Program-made: the position numbers and the translations under genes
The notes under the pieces: model-generated
What the model was told of the DNA's origin: nothing
Database searches by the model: none
The model's input: the letters and a program-made list of their open reading frames with translations, nothing else
Shown here: positions 56,301-60,000 of the stretch, piece by piece
How positions within the stretch are numbered: the stretch's first letter is position 1
Layout: the number at the start of each line of letters is the position of its first letter
From: Prorocentrum cordatum
Taxonomy: Eukaryota; Sar; Dinophyceae; Prorocentrales; Prorocentraceae
Direction of reading: 5' to 3'
Assembly (NCBI GenBank): GCA_963575745.1
Contig: CAUYUJ010019949.1
Span: forward strand, 188,001 to 248,000
Length of the DNA: 60,000 nt

Positions 56301-57483
56301 CGCCGGCTCCTGGCAGTCTCAGCTTTGCAACACATACGTAGCTAGCGGGCGTCGCTGTTCTCACTGCTTATCATTTCTCATCGTTCCCCTTCGTCTCTTC
56401 TTCTCCTCGTCCTCCCGTTCCTTGGTGTGGTCATCGTTGCATTCGTGTTCACGTTGTTCCTCACGTCGGCGCGCCGTATGGTCCGACGCGCGGCTTTCCG
56501 TCTTGGGGAGGGCGCGCGGCCACCAGGGCAAACTCTACCTTGGACGCGGTGGGTTTGCCGTGGGATTTGCCGCGGTGCGGGTTTCGTCTGCCTAGGGCGC
56601 GGGACGCAGGGCTTGCAGTGGGTTTGCCGTGGTGTCGGCGTTGTCCAGTTTGGCGCGTCGAGACAGACGGCGCGGCGACATACTCATTGTTTTGTTTATG
56701 TGTGCCTTCGTACTCCGTGTGTCCTGCAATTTTCTTATCATGTCCACTCCCCGCTGGTTTTTGCTTACCATTGCCCCACCTGTTCTTGCATCCTTCCGCT
56801 TCAGCCAGTGTCACTATGGTCATCGACAGATGTAGGGTCTTTCCCCCCATGACAGATTCCCTAGGGAACTGTATTGTTCAAAGTTGTTCCCTGAGTGTTG
56901 GAACGAGTAGCAAACCCAATGTACCTTGCATTTCAACTTGCGTTCCGTACCATGTGACCATCCACTTGAAGCGGGCACGCTGCGATGGTCATTTGTCGCA
57001 GAAGGGTTGAGTGCGTCTGCTTCCAGGGACCCTCGCGAGGCGCCAGGACGGTCAAACAATGATCCACGACGAAGAGCCAGCCGTGGGAAAGGGTCGGGAC
57101 TTCCAGTGACCCGATGTTTAACAAATCAAGACATTGGACCCCTGGGCTGCATTTTACTTCTTGGTCTCTTGCTCGGTCGTCCTCGTCATCAGCCCTTCCT
57201 CCTCAAGGGTGTGGGAGAGGGAGAAAGGGAGAGAGATGGCGGGAGGATAAGGTAAACAGGATGACGAGGAGGATGAGGAGGAGGAGAAGAAGTTGGTGTA
57301 CGGTGGCGGCGAGATACGAAGGTACTTCGAGCCGCCCCCGAGGCGCTCAGCCGGTTGCTTTGCCTGGGTTCCGCCTCGGACATTCAGGCCGGCAACGAGA
57401 TCTGCGAGGCTTTCGACCAGCTCCAGCCCAGCGAGAGGTCGAAACTCATCAGGACCAGGGACGCAACAGTTGATTGCGACCAG
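23137..57483 (+). CDS. Large NACHT-ankyrin STAND/NLR-like gene (span including introns)
   Basis: At least 22 plus-strand exons were joined by phase and by alignment of three internal repeats. From 23,883 onward every proposed exon keeps the frame; the first exon's 3' end is not resolved. Domain order: short N-terminal exons; NACHT NTPase (GSPGSGKT, FIFEGLED, VTSRP); helical tail ending LRFLVKDFQNFF; three ankyrin repeats; a domain of about 450 residues, not known to me, in three tandem copies. Donors are GT, GC or GA and acceptors AG, usually with short direct repeats at the junction, as in dinoflagellates. STAND proteins of this layout are nucleotide-switched oligomerising signal proteins, so an intracellular sensor role is inferred. 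It could instead be two genes (NACHT part and ankyrin part); the splice at 32,647-41,198 decides. Start and stop codons are not identified. Confidence 0.65.
23883..24022 (+). CDS. Exon: conserved N-terminal segment
   Basis: Begins after ATCAG and encodes SNLCVDRSAEGLDQLQQSLP, then VIVQGLADGGQYVLRGALDP. It ends at GAG before a GC donor. The next exon starts after GAG followed by the same GCG, so GAGGCG is present at both intron ends. No known domain; the sequence looks alpha-helical. Confidence 0.6.
24530..25690 (-). pseudogene. Decayed retroelement ORF inside an intron
   Basis: Minus-strand frames switch several times but together give a plausible protein. It has a Trp/Arg/Cys stretch with RRLRCQRCGEPAPKRI (a C-x2-C zinc-knuckle-like pair, about 25,470), then a long charged helix (ATNYGAAADVAECDRQIHGL through FGAEMAKVQEALRQADAAL, 25,150-24,890), probably a coiled coil. 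This order resembles the ORF1-like part of dinoflagellate LINEs; that assignment is inference. It lies antisense in the 24,023-27,948 intron. Confidence 0.45.
26091..26434. mobile_element. Family Y inverted-repeat element with nested insertion
   Basis: Starts GGGGGTGGACAGACCTCC and is closely similar to 35,262-35,427 through CCGTTTTCACTAAA. Its other end appears to be TTTGTCCACCGCC near 26,434, separated by the foldback at 26,264-26,394, which looks nested inside it. Noncoding and MITE-like. It lies in the 24,023-27,948 intron. Confidence 0.55.
26264..26394. mobile_element. Foldback element with ~31 bp inverted ends
   Basis: CCACCCCAACCCAACCCGAAG at the left matches the reverse complement of the right end, CTTCGGGTTGGGTTGTGGTGG, with few mismatches; the arms continue to about 31 bp. 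The interior is about 70 bp without coding potential. Confidence 0.6.
26922..27103. mobile_element. Family Z MITE, short copy
   Basis: Inverted arms of about 45 bp begin GTCGGGCCTGTCCCCCTACA and end with its complement (TGTAGGGGGACAGGCCCGAC). CCTACCT occurs just outside both ends and may be a target-site duplication. The AT-rich interior has no ORF. The same termini bound the 1.16 kb segment at 31,014-32,176. Confidence 0.75.
27226..27716. repeat. CA/CG dinucleotide microsatellite with assembly gap
   Basis: ACACAC/ACGCAC repeat on both sides of exactly 100 N (27,464-27,563), a placeholder gap. The true length is unknown, so the enclosing intron size is a minimum. His/Thr/Ala and Val/Cys ORFs here are artefacts. 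Confidence 0.95.
27949..28076 (+). CDS. Exon: possible SH3-like strand region
   Basis: Phase-0 start after CAAGAG. It encodes AWDPTPANHTFIMPRRYDVG, then QSILVTRSADDFSWVDATVV, and ends in phase 2 at GAG-AG|GT. The alternation YDVGQSILVTRS...WVDATVVE resembles the first strands of SH3/Tudor-like barrels, but this is only a pattern impression. The upstream intron (24,023-27,948) uses a GC donor with GAGGCG repeated at both ends. Confidence 0.65.
28252..28363 (+). CDS. Exon: continuation of the N-terminal region
   Basis: Starts after TGTGAG with one base completing the phase-2 codon and encodes LLVATVGSTSKLWLDSSPGQ, then ANFDPDAKIAMKKR. A GT donor follows. The preceding intron is 175 bp. Confidence 0.55.
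28536..29686 (+). CDS. NACHT NTPase exon
   Basis: A 1,151 bp exon. After a linker (TNWQYKIKMPFANDG) comes the P-loop GSPGSGKT at 28,983-29,006, preceded by AFLIL as in STAND ATPases. Then LLLSVADLVRR, a Walker B strand RVMFIFEGLED (about 29,229-29,265), the sensor strand HLVFVTSRPL (about 29,317-29,345), and the helical segment FGNPMMLSMLLCYLQ, equivalent to the N-P-L-L-L motif after NACHT cores. Walker B has Glu where NACHT proteins usually have the first Asp, and GLED in place of GLDE. It ends in a charged helix (KKEAEKKEAQQRGEDHEDQD) and a GC donor. NACHT proteins bind and hydrolyse ATP or GTP to switch between monomer and oligomer. The start could be 28,551 instead. Confidence 0.85.
29687..30678 (+). 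other. Intron (GC-AG), 992 bp
   Basis: Contains GA microsatellite at 30,105-30,170. A phase-2 donor GACAG|GC and acceptor CGAAG|C keep the frame between the NACHT core and its helical tail. No other feature is recognised. Confidence 0.5.
30679..30805 (+). CDS. Exon: NACHT helical domain
   Basis: Encodes VEKPARAEANITSVYRVAID, then VMLQRVLSKSQADRHNKDEK. The pattern TSVYRVAIDVMLQR corresponds to the R-x-x-L-Y-x-x-A helix that follows the NACHT core in NLR-type proteins. It ends at ATGGAG before a GC donor; the next exon begins after ATCGAG, and GAGGCCT is present at both junctions. Confidence 0.75.
31014..32176 (-). mobile_element. Family Z element carrying the composite satellite
   Basis: Bounded by GTCGGGCCTGTCC (31,014) and its complement GGACTGGCCCGAC (ending about 32,175), the same termini as the short element at 26,922-27,103. 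GGGTAGGA occurs immediately outside both ends, a likely target-site duplication. Inside, on the minus strand, is the complete satellite block of 5,046-6,120 (TTG run, GCGACCCACCC array, ~115 bp units, CCGCAATTGCGG). It fills most of intron 30,806-32,228. A GGA microsatellite precedes it at 30,866-30,998. Confidence 0.75.
32229..32363 (+). CDS. Exon: NACHT helical domain, continued
   Basis: Encodes AFKRILEHIALHMTLSGQGG, then MMASEVEGILPKELVQPWEP, LQK. The helix-rich pattern (LEHIALHM...SEVEGILP) fits the winged-helix/helical region of STAND proteins. Phase 0 at both ends; GC donor at 32,364. Confidence 0.75.
32364..32538. mobile_element. Intron made of a family-W-like inverted-repeat element
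   Basis: A 175 bp GC-AG intron. GATGGAAACGAGCCCCAGAC near its start is complementary to CAGACCTCGTTTCCGTCG near its end, so the intron is essentially one short element with terminal inverted repeats. AG|GCG occurs at both splice junctions. Confidence 0.5.
32539..32646 (+). CDS. Exon: end of NACHT-associated helical domain
   Basis: Encodes AVIAGHAMFLRAQGETGKEE, then LRFLVKDFQNFFSASA. LRFLVKDFQNFF matches the F-x-H-x-x-F-Q-E-F/Y-F motif that closes the helical domain of NLR proteins. It ends before GTGGCCCAT; the ankyrin exon starts GTGGCGCAC, so the Val-Ala-His codons are duplicated at the two ends of the intron. Confidence 0.8.
35015..35120 (+). repeat. GCAATCCTTCGTT short tandem repeat
   Basis: Four copies of TTTTGCAATCCTTCGTT-like units, separated by AGCGAAGG, within the LINE relic. 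Confidence 0.7.
35262..35427. mobile_element. Family Y MITE, complete copy
   Basis: A 166 bp element with terminal inverted repeats GGGTGGACAGACCCCCC and GGGGGGTCTGTCCATCC. The interior carries ACACGTCGATTA and TCAGGTCGTTTTCACTAAA, shared with 26,091-26,250 (first motif) and with the intron at 48,171-48,337 (second motif, exact). No coding capacity. It is inserted in the LINE relic. Confidence 0.8.
37950..38640 (+). pseudogene. Frameshifted coding relic of unknown family
   Basis: Protein-like segments follow one another in different plus-strand frames: NPFWMMESEEPRQNLRRVGD; then RLALNSEAELREVCGVAFQT; then PPFFGYAWIALIHAMGTDPT; then NNWFDHQLELYRIYRAVGD. Stops and frame changes separate them. 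I cannot name the family; it may be a captured host gene or an accessory ORF of a mobile element. Confidence 0.35.
40006..40180. mobile_element. Foldback element with ~68 bp inverted arms
   Basis: The left arm (40,006-40,073) and right arm (40,112-40,180) are near-perfect reverse complements. Outer ends are AGGCCTCCTAGATGG and CCATCTAGGAGGCCT; inner parts include GGTCGGAGGATCGCGCCGCA and its complement. Only about 38 bp lies between the arms, so it could form a long hairpin. Noncoding. Confidence 0.85.
40217..40442. mobile_element. Family V inverted-repeat element, copy 1
   Basis: Left end TCGCCGCGCCGTTTGT, and the right end carries its complement ACAAACGGCGCGGCGA. The interior (CCAGGGCAAAC, GACGCGGTGGGTT, CCCAGGGCTTG) matches 56,463-56,692 throughout. 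Noncoding and MITE-like; both copies are in introns of the same gene. Confidence 0.7.
40565..40795 (+). repeat. GATCCGATTCGA dispersed repeat, copy 3
   Basis: CTCGATTCGATTGCG, GATCCGGTGCGGCCCAACG and CAGCCGATCCGATTCGATC occur in the same order as at 6,880-7,060 and 50,030-50,200. Confidence 0.5.
41199..43010 (+). CDS. Ankyrin repeats plus first copy of a novel domain (single exon)
   Basis: Starts in phase 0 after CGCGGAG (no ATG). Residues 1-58 are a linker (SLPDLTELLTHPAWSKMLEM). Ankyrin repeats occupy about 60-95 (SYLHIAARAGHMPIFQLL), 97-129 (TPLHVAAEKGYTRLC) and 130-155 (LPMHVALRNGNFQTAKML). From about 170 a domain I cannot name covers the rest. Conserved blocks: IFVELQYF...LAVYW, SWQALQDW, SSLGKIKPFLETFVPD, LVPSF, DFNLGQFLQAENFPANLLTV, FFRILVMMCGILGFKTMEGS, YDRFLQERS, LVRLACQ, SELDADSRKALMDF, RDGVDQKP. 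The open frame runs to a TGA at 43,062, but a GT donor after TTCCAGCTG joins in phase to the second copy; the TGA would then be intronic. The absence of introns contrasts with copies 2 and 3. Confidence 0.88.
43011..43934 (+). other. Intron (GT-AG), 924 bp
   Basis: Contains CA repeats (43,240-43,255) and ACGC repeats (43,490-43,560). CCAG and GT occur at both junctions. If unspliced, translation would stop at 43,062, giving a shorter product with one domain copy. Confidence 0.5.
43935..44345 (+). CDS. Novel domain copy 2, exon a
   Basis: Starts after CCTCCAG and encodes LKRLPAIFLELKYL, KETLLALLTTYWAVSRQESS, SWRGIQDLMETAELH, then NLGRLPKLKQQLAPD, ending SPK before GTTCTT. It aligns block by block with 41.77-42.12 kb in the first copy (LAVYW, SWQALQDW, SLGKIKPFLETFVPD). 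Confidence 0.85.
44470..44765 (+). repeat. GCAATGCAAA minisatellite
   Basis: Degenerate tandem units of about 10 bp (GCAAAGCAAT, GCAATGCAGA), inside the 44,346-45,192 intron. Confidence 0.85.
44925..45125. mobile_element. Family X inverted-repeat element, copy 1 (in intron)
   Basis: Left arm AGGTCTGCGCGG...GAGCGCTGG and right arm CAGCGCCGATCC...AAATCCGCGCGG are inverted. Between them CTGGCGCCGCCC is repeated about five times (44,985-45,045). It lies in the 847 bp GT-AG intron between exons a and b of the second domain copy. Confidence 0.65.
45193..45321 (+). CDS. Novel domain copy 2, exon b
   Basis: Encodes VLPSFWRLSPQYRQLVQECL, then TRQFDFGMFLDAELIPASLT and TLK; aligns with LVPSF...DFNLGQFLQAENFPANLLTVK of copy 1. 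Phase 0 at both ends. The following intron starts GA, and CGCTCAAGGA is repeated at both of its ends. Confidence 0.85.
45322..45587 (+). other. Intron with GA donor, 266 bp
   Basis: CGCTCAAGGA occurs at both junctions, so the exact cut cannot be fixed. Reading CTCAAG|GA...CTCAAG|GAC keeps the domain alignment (TLK-DMLSMNRAG against TVK-QISNQTSAG). Confidence 0.65.
45588..45812 (+). CDS. Novel domain copy 2, exon c
   Basis: Encodes DMLSMNRAGSLTKDQYLHFY, STVFMQMSAIGGQQSLEGSL, HMTEGRWTEFQLGMNALLGL, ending LIYERFLQ. It aligns with FFRILVMMCGILGFKTMEGS...YDRFLQ of copy 1. Phase 0 at both ends. Confidence 0.88.
45813..46000. mobile_element. Intron consisting of a family X element, copy 2
   Basis: A 188 bp GC-AG intron; CAGGC is present at both junctions. 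Nearly the whole intron is one inverted-repeat element: left arm GGATGTCTGCGCGGATTTCT, right arm AGAAATCCGCGTGTACCTCC. The same arms occur at 44,925, 50,838 and 51,511, each in a different intron of this gene. Confidence 0.75.
46001..46269 (+). CDS. Novel domain copy 2, exon d
   Basis: Encodes ARSKQMGLPCHSGDPHSQAV, VRVACLCAIRD, REAFDELDTDERNGLVMHLT, DGIDQKPG and GARYTPVFT. It aligns with ERSRPQELAFSASDPAKRAL through RDGVDQKPA of copy 1. The end at 46,269 (AG|GTATTT) is the likeliest donor. Confidence 0.82.
46368..46426 (+). CDS. Novel domain copy 2, exon e
   Basis: Short exon encoding SPIYFNAFLPHGSAHFFQPT. The phase-2 acceptor GGAAG|C matches the previous donor; an alternative acceptor at 46,353 would add GAGG but break phase. 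Donor ACGG|GTAATT is phase 1 and matches the next exon. Confidence 0.6.
46575..46819 (+). CDS. Novel domain copy 2, exon f
   Basis: After TTTCTAG it encodes RPRGFILSDARAYLTAALEN, LVPALRILSKVYQRVAIDFP, NMEKLAKFAKSFTGSVTFQD and LPFEIQ; aligns with LVNAMKMLLTIYRAAEQEYA...TNFEI of copy 1. The 3' end is approximate: a GC donor at 46,820 keeps phase. Confidence 0.75.
46949..47025 (+). CDS. Exon linking domain copies 2 and 3
   Basis: After GTAGCTATCCAG it encodes LPAADSITVPAQQRSMKVIE, FKTRS, ending phase 2 before GTCAGT. Corresponds to the segment FEITRAAG...SPWQPIS at the end of copy 1. Confidence 0.6.
47337..47570 (+). CDS. Novel domain copy 3, exon a
   Basis: Encodes VKNQSVLDQLKKKGKDLAGD, KLTEKSFMSRVHAAFPELSY, LDTYAEKKDQTVCAMLAVFW, LVR. 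Matches the first-copy start (FRKAVNDIFVELQYF...LAVYW). The acceptor GGAAG|G (phase 2) is a best guess; the donor GTGAG|GTGGGC is canonical. Confidence 0.75.
47849..48170 (+). CDS. Novel domain copy 3, exon b
   Basis: Encodes DQYHSFVRGQKDKDEDQALS, RQSWAWVQDWMRNEVKLVSE, HALGKITEFRKELAPNFDSQ, PEVVPSYQRLPDRYKRLIKD, PE. The join WLVR-DQYHSFVRG aligns without gaps to WICANQYDLFVRS of copy 1. Confidence 0.85.
48171..48337. mobile_element. Intron consisting of a family Y element
   Basis: A 167 bp GT-AG intron that starts GTCGACAGAACC, resembling the family Y end GGTGGACAGACC. It contains TCAGGTCGTTTTCACTAAA, identical to 35,262-35,427, and ends with TTTCTCCACCCCC, resembling the complementary terminus. 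Intron and element boundaries nearly coincide. Confidence 0.7.
48338..48511 (+). CDS. Novel domain copy 3, exon c
   Basis: Encodes DSLSVDFKFNQFVQGENVAG, NLVVVKDKLRPHGDEGFAFF, CFRIFVQMCGKLGPKSMQ. Close match to DFNLGQFLQAENFPANLLTV...FFRILVMMCGILGFKTME. Phase 0; followed by a GC donor. Confidence 0.87.
48740..48810 (+). CDS. Novel domain copy 3, exon d
   Basis: After CTCTACAG it encodes GSLFMNEQQFERFRPGLDAL, QQLR. Matches GSIFMTDKQYGNYRVGLDVL of copy 1 and GSLHMTEGRWTEFQLGMNAL of copy 2. GAGGACGCG is repeated at both ends of the following 2.4 kb intron, so its boundary is ambiguous by a few bases. Confidence 0.82.
48982..49390. repeat. Clustered palindromes and GGTGGTGAC inverted repeats
   Basis: Within the 48,811-51,216 intron: TAGGCCTAC...GTAGGCCTG (about 48,984-49,011), a perfect 9-bp-stem hairpin CCGCAGAAG-CCC-CTTCTGCGG (about 49,023-49,043), and CAAACCGGGTGGTGA opposed to TCACCACCACGTTTG (49,135-49,350). 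Likely remnants of foldback elements. A GGA-type microsatellite follows at 49,415-49,475. Confidence 0.5.
50030..50200 (+). repeat. GATCCGATTCGA dispersed repeat, copy 4
   Basis: GATCCGATCCATCCGATCC, GTTCTGGCGATGCGGTGCG and CGGCGCGGCCGATCCGATG in the order seen at 6,880-7,060. Confidence 0.5.
50838..50965. mobile_element. Family X element, copy 3 (in intron)
   Basis: Left part GAAGCATGCACATCGATGTT...CACGGATTTCTTC and right part CCAAGAATCTGCGTGGACC are inverted in the manner of the other family X copies. Located in the 48,811-51,216 intron. Confidence 0.5.
51217..51317 (+). CDS. Novel domain copy 3, exon e
   Basis: Reads TREASTAYNAFLLLQGARAL, SRFASPEHKDAPS, ending phase 1 before GTAAGAAA. 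Aligns with SETVQQVYDRFLQERSRPQE of copy 1. Short, so rated below the others. Confidence 0.65.
51505..51700. mobile_element. Family X MITE, best-preserved copy
   Basis: Inverted arms of about 60-65 bp: left includes GACATGAACATAACAACTCG and ATCCACGCGGGTTTCTTAG; right includes GACATCCGCGCGGACCTCCG and GTTTGTATGTTTATGTC. The core has GGCGCCTCCGGCGCCGCCCC. Noncoding, in the 51,318-57,331 intron; defines the family. Confidence 0.8.
52310..53700 (+). repeat. Three diverged copies of a very GC-rich repeat
   Basis: Copies at about 52,310-52,680, 53,075-53,290 and 53,410-53,700 share GCTGGGGCGCGC-GGG, CAGCGC, GGAT(T/C)GAGC and CGCCTGGG-CGCGGC in the same order. Arg/Ala/Pro ORFs in all frames reflect composition only. 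Within the 51,318-57,331 intron. Confidence 0.55.
53815..53965 (+). repeat. TGAATCGGTCC minisatellite
   Basis: Degenerate units of about 20-30 bp built on CGGTCCGT/TGAATCGGTCC, a local AT-richer island in very GC-rich DNA. Confidence 0.65.
54050..56164 (-). mobile_element. LINE relic with RNase H domain
   Basis: Read on the minus strand. The upstream part (56.1-55.1 kb) is a GC-biased, degraded region with the Cys pair SRCSRCGE (about 55,100) in the place of the zinc motif after a LINE reverse transcriptase. An RNase H-like domain follows: SWSDGA (first Asp), RRAELAAAARAV (Glu), ISDSE (Asp) and RRIATLRGG, the three acidic residues expected of RNase H. A TAG at 54,723-54,725 lies in frame just before ISDSE, so the copy is dead. 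It is antisense inside an intron of the NACHT gene. The reverse transcriptase core is not recognisable. Confidence 0.5.
56463..56692. mobile_element. Family V inverted-repeat element, copy 2
   Basis: Matches 40,217-40,442 throughout (CTTGGGGAGGGCGCGCGGC, CCAGGGCAAACTC, GACGCGGTGGGTTTGCC, GACGGCGCGGCGACAT). The left end GTCGGCGCGCCGT is roughly complementary to the right end. Noncoding. Confidence 0.65.
57332..57483 (+). CDS. Novel domain copy 3, exon f (last exon seen)
   Basis: A phase-1 acceptor TTCGAG|CC joins exactly to the phase-1 donor at 51,317. Encodes AAPEALSRLLCLGSASDIQA, GNEICEAFDQLQPSERSKLI, RTRDATVDCDQ. Aligns with RALVRLACQTRAFDKKVAHE, AAAWSELDADSRKALMDFVN, RDGVDQ of copy 1. A GA donor at 57,484 is possible; the remaining C-terminus was not located. 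Confidence 0.72.
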
Positions 57484-57499
57484 GAAGCGGGATGTGTTG

Positions 57500-60000
57500 G
57501 ATGTGCATTGCCAGCTTGGGCAAGAGCTCGATACTCGTGGCTGCGAGCGCTTCCAACGAATTGCTCTTGCCATGTATGGCCAGGTTCGTCAGCCTTTCGC
57601 ACGGGTATCCATTGCGCGGCCTCCGTTTGTTCCGCATGTGATTCCAGCCGTGGTGCCTAACACACCTTTCGCGCATGCGGGGCTTAGCCTGTGGTCTGAA
57701 GCGGGTTTTTCGCTGACTTGCATCTTGAGTATCCAGGGGGGTCGCACCCCTCGAACACATCGCCACCCCAGGGGGACCCCCAAACTAGGGCGACAGATGG
57801 AGCGTCGACACTGGCATTCGCTCGAATGGCAGACTTTTCATCCACTTGGCCACTCGATGGTAATTCCACCCAAGGGCTCACGCGGAACGCTGACATACGC
57901 ACATGTGTCCGCTTCCCGAGATTCTCTAAAGCCTCATGTGGGCCGCTCGCACATTGGTGGGCGCTCCAAGAGGCCTCTGGGAAACCTCCCCAAAAGGGCC
58001 CCGAAAAGGCAACAGGCACTGATTGTCCTTAGGCGTTTGAAGGTTCAGGGCGTTCTGGCTGACACTGGCGCACATTTCATGTTGGTGAGCCCCGCTGAGT
58101 TTCGTGGGTCCCTCGGATCCCTCCCTGGGTTCCCCGTTCCTTCTGGGAAAAAGGGTAAGGCGCGCGCGTCCGCCGTCGTCGTCCATCCTCATCTCGCTCC
58201 GTGCTGCCCGCCTATTGCTAACGGTCAAACTATAACGAACTCGAGCGGAACTCGGTTGCCTCCATAGGCGAGCCAAGGCCTTTTCTATTGAGGAGGTGTT
58301 TGGCCCCGGGGTCATTCTACCCCCAATGCCAGGTTACCAGCCGAAGCAGCGCAAGCGCTGCAATTGGTGCGGGGTGCCTTATTCAAGATATCCGACGCTG
58401 GTGAGTTACAAGCAAAAGTAGAAACCAACATCTCCGACGAATCCCTCGTCTCGGAGAACTCGAGAACAACAGCTGCGAAACAAAAGCCGGTTGGGCAAGG
58501 TCAAATCGTATTGAATGACCGTGCCGCAGGCAAGGGCCAACACATTTCACCGCGCCCCCATGATAGGGCGATTGCGGCGGGAAAACATTGCGGTATTGCA
58601 ACGGGGTGGCCTGACGCGGAAGAAAAGCAAAGAACGCCCCGTACCCATATGTAGCAAAGCAGAGATACGATGCCCAGGTAGCCAATGCGACCACGTGCAT
58701 CCAACACCAAAGCCATTGGTCAAACACGAAATGTCTAGACAACAGGCGGGTTTTCGAGGATGGTCGAAAGCAGCTGCCGTAGAGAGACCAAGGCCAGTGT
58801 CAACAGCCGGCATGCACCAGATCCTTGGCCAGCTGATGGCTGAATTGCAGCAGCAGGCATTGCCCGGGCAGAGTCGATTATTCGAACAACGACAAGACAC
58901 GAGCTTCAACATATTTCGTTGACCTTCACGGAGTTCGCGAGTTCGCGAGCGCATCTCAGGCACAAAATGCCCAGATTGTGGACCTTCCGGCTTGAAGAAT
59001 GTCGGGCAATGCGGTTGCTGATGCGGTGGAGTTTAAGTAGGATGATGAACGACCTATTGAATAAGGAGCCGACCACATCCTGGAAGCGAGTAGTGCGATA
59101 TATGACGTTGCACAAAGACATGCCACATTCGAAATAACATAGTTGCCATGTTGGAATGCCGCAACAACGAGTTAACTCACAGCTCGACCACGCTGTCACT
59201 GCGCGGGCACAGGTTCGACGCGGAACAACCGAAATCACACCCATTACTTTAAGGATAATCGAATCCTTCGCCTTTCTCCAGGAAGAATGGATAGCGCTGA
59301 CAGACAGTGTTCCACCGACGGCAGTGCGATTTCGATGCAAGAGACTCCCACTTGAACTCCCGAGTAAAGTCCTATCCCAATCTGATAGGGCTGATAGGCA
59401 TGAAAGGCTCAGCGCCAACCCGAGCGGCCATGTACTCGACCACAGCGTCCTCAACACGGCGAGCGTCGATGAAGTCCGCCACCCAGTTGTTGTTGGAATT
59501 CGTCGCGCAAACATATGGGTGGGCAATCTTGCTCGAGCAGCGGGCGATTACCATCCGGGAATTATAGTGCAACTCGCAACTGTGGCCCGAGGGCCGTTCC
59601 CAGCAATTCGGCGCGCTAGCCCTGTGGGGCGGGCACTCAATGGGCAGCGTGAGGAACGCCCACCCCCGCCAGCGGTCTGTCACAGGGCCGACTGGGGAGT
59701 TGCGGGCGACGCGCATCCGCCAGCCCTGAAGGTCCTGCCCAAGCTTGCGACGGGGGAACTTGAGGCCGTTGCGGTGGGGATACTTGATGCATTTGCGGCG
59801 CCAGAACCTGGCGCTGCTGTGGCAGGACAACCCGGCGCTGAGAATACGATTGGGCTTTAGGAAAGGAGAGTGGCGCTTGTTTCACCGCTGCCGCAGCCGA
59901 AGCCGACGCTCCCATCGCGCGAGCCACCGAGTGCGCCAGACAGACCGGAGCGTGACAGACCAGTCATGCAGGAATTGTGGGCCCAGTCCCCAGGAGCTCG
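57500..60000. other. Lower-GC region with no supportable gene
   Basis: Open frames exist on both strands (plus 57,293-58,267; minus 58,906-59,526; plus 59,156-59,860) but none resembles a known protein and none continues the third domain copy. The last 300 bp on the minus strand give a Pro/Gln-rich, Ala-rich translation (SYSQRRVVLPQQRQVLAPQM) of unknown meaning. Remaining exons of the NACHT gene may lie here or beyond the window. Confidence 0.4.

Noticed and set aside
58020-58110. ADTGAHFMLV, resembling a retroelement aspartic protease active site
   Set aside because: Isolated motif with no gag, integrase or reverse transcriptase neighbours and no flanking protease strands.
1-60000. CRISPR arrays, operons, tRNA, rRNA and riboswitches
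   Set aside because: None visible; the tandem repeats lack spacer structure and the genome is eukaryotic in character.

Overview
Nuclear DNA of a dinoflagellate, most likely a GC-rich one of the Prorocentrum type. This is inferred from the very high GC content, GT/GC/GA...AG introns that share short direct repeats at both ends, dense microsatellites, and many decayed LINEs and small inverted-repeat elements. The species cannot be proven from the sequence alone. There are no bacterial features: no operons, ribosome binding sites or CRISPR arrays. I found no rRNA, tRNA or spliced-leader gene.

Layout. 0-9 kb is almost all repeats: tandem minisatellites, a tandem duplication at 3.3-5.1 kb, a composite GCGACCCA satellite at 5.0-6.1 kb, and about 1.1 kb of GACGCC microsatellite at 7.3-8.35 kb. 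9.0-10.3 kb holds an unrecognised, possibly frameshifted minus-strand coding region. 11-23 kb is repeats plus LINE remains, the clearest being a minus-strand LINE 3' end at 19.3-20.8 kb.

23.1-57.5 kb reads as one large plus-strand gene of at least 22 exons, open at both ends. Exons were joined by reading phase and by aligning three internal repeats to one another. From the second exon on, every proposed junction keeps phase. The product, over 2,000 residues, runs: small N-terminal exons (possible SH3-like strands); a NACHT NTPase domain (28.5-29.7 kb) with its helical tail (30.7-32.6 kb); three ankyrin repeats (41.4-41.7 kb); and a roughly 450-residue domain, unknown to me, present as three tandem copies (41.7-43.0, 43.9-47.0 and 47.3-57.5 kb). 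Copy 1 is one uninterrupted exon; copies 2 and 3 are split by many introns. The architecture is that of a STAND/NLR-like switch protein: a sensing or scaffolding repeat array attached to a nucleotide-driven oligomerisation switch.

The introns are a second story. Several short ones consist almost entirely of small elements with terminal inverted repeats, and the same families occur in other introns of this gene. This looks like intron gain from transposable elements (introners). Larger introns hold LINE relics (24.5-25.7, 34.2-37.1 and 54.0-56.2 kb), nested foldback elements, a 1.16 kb inverted-repeat-bounded copy of the 5-6 kb satellite, and a 100-N assembly gap in a CA microsatellite. 57.5-60 kb contains no gene I can support.
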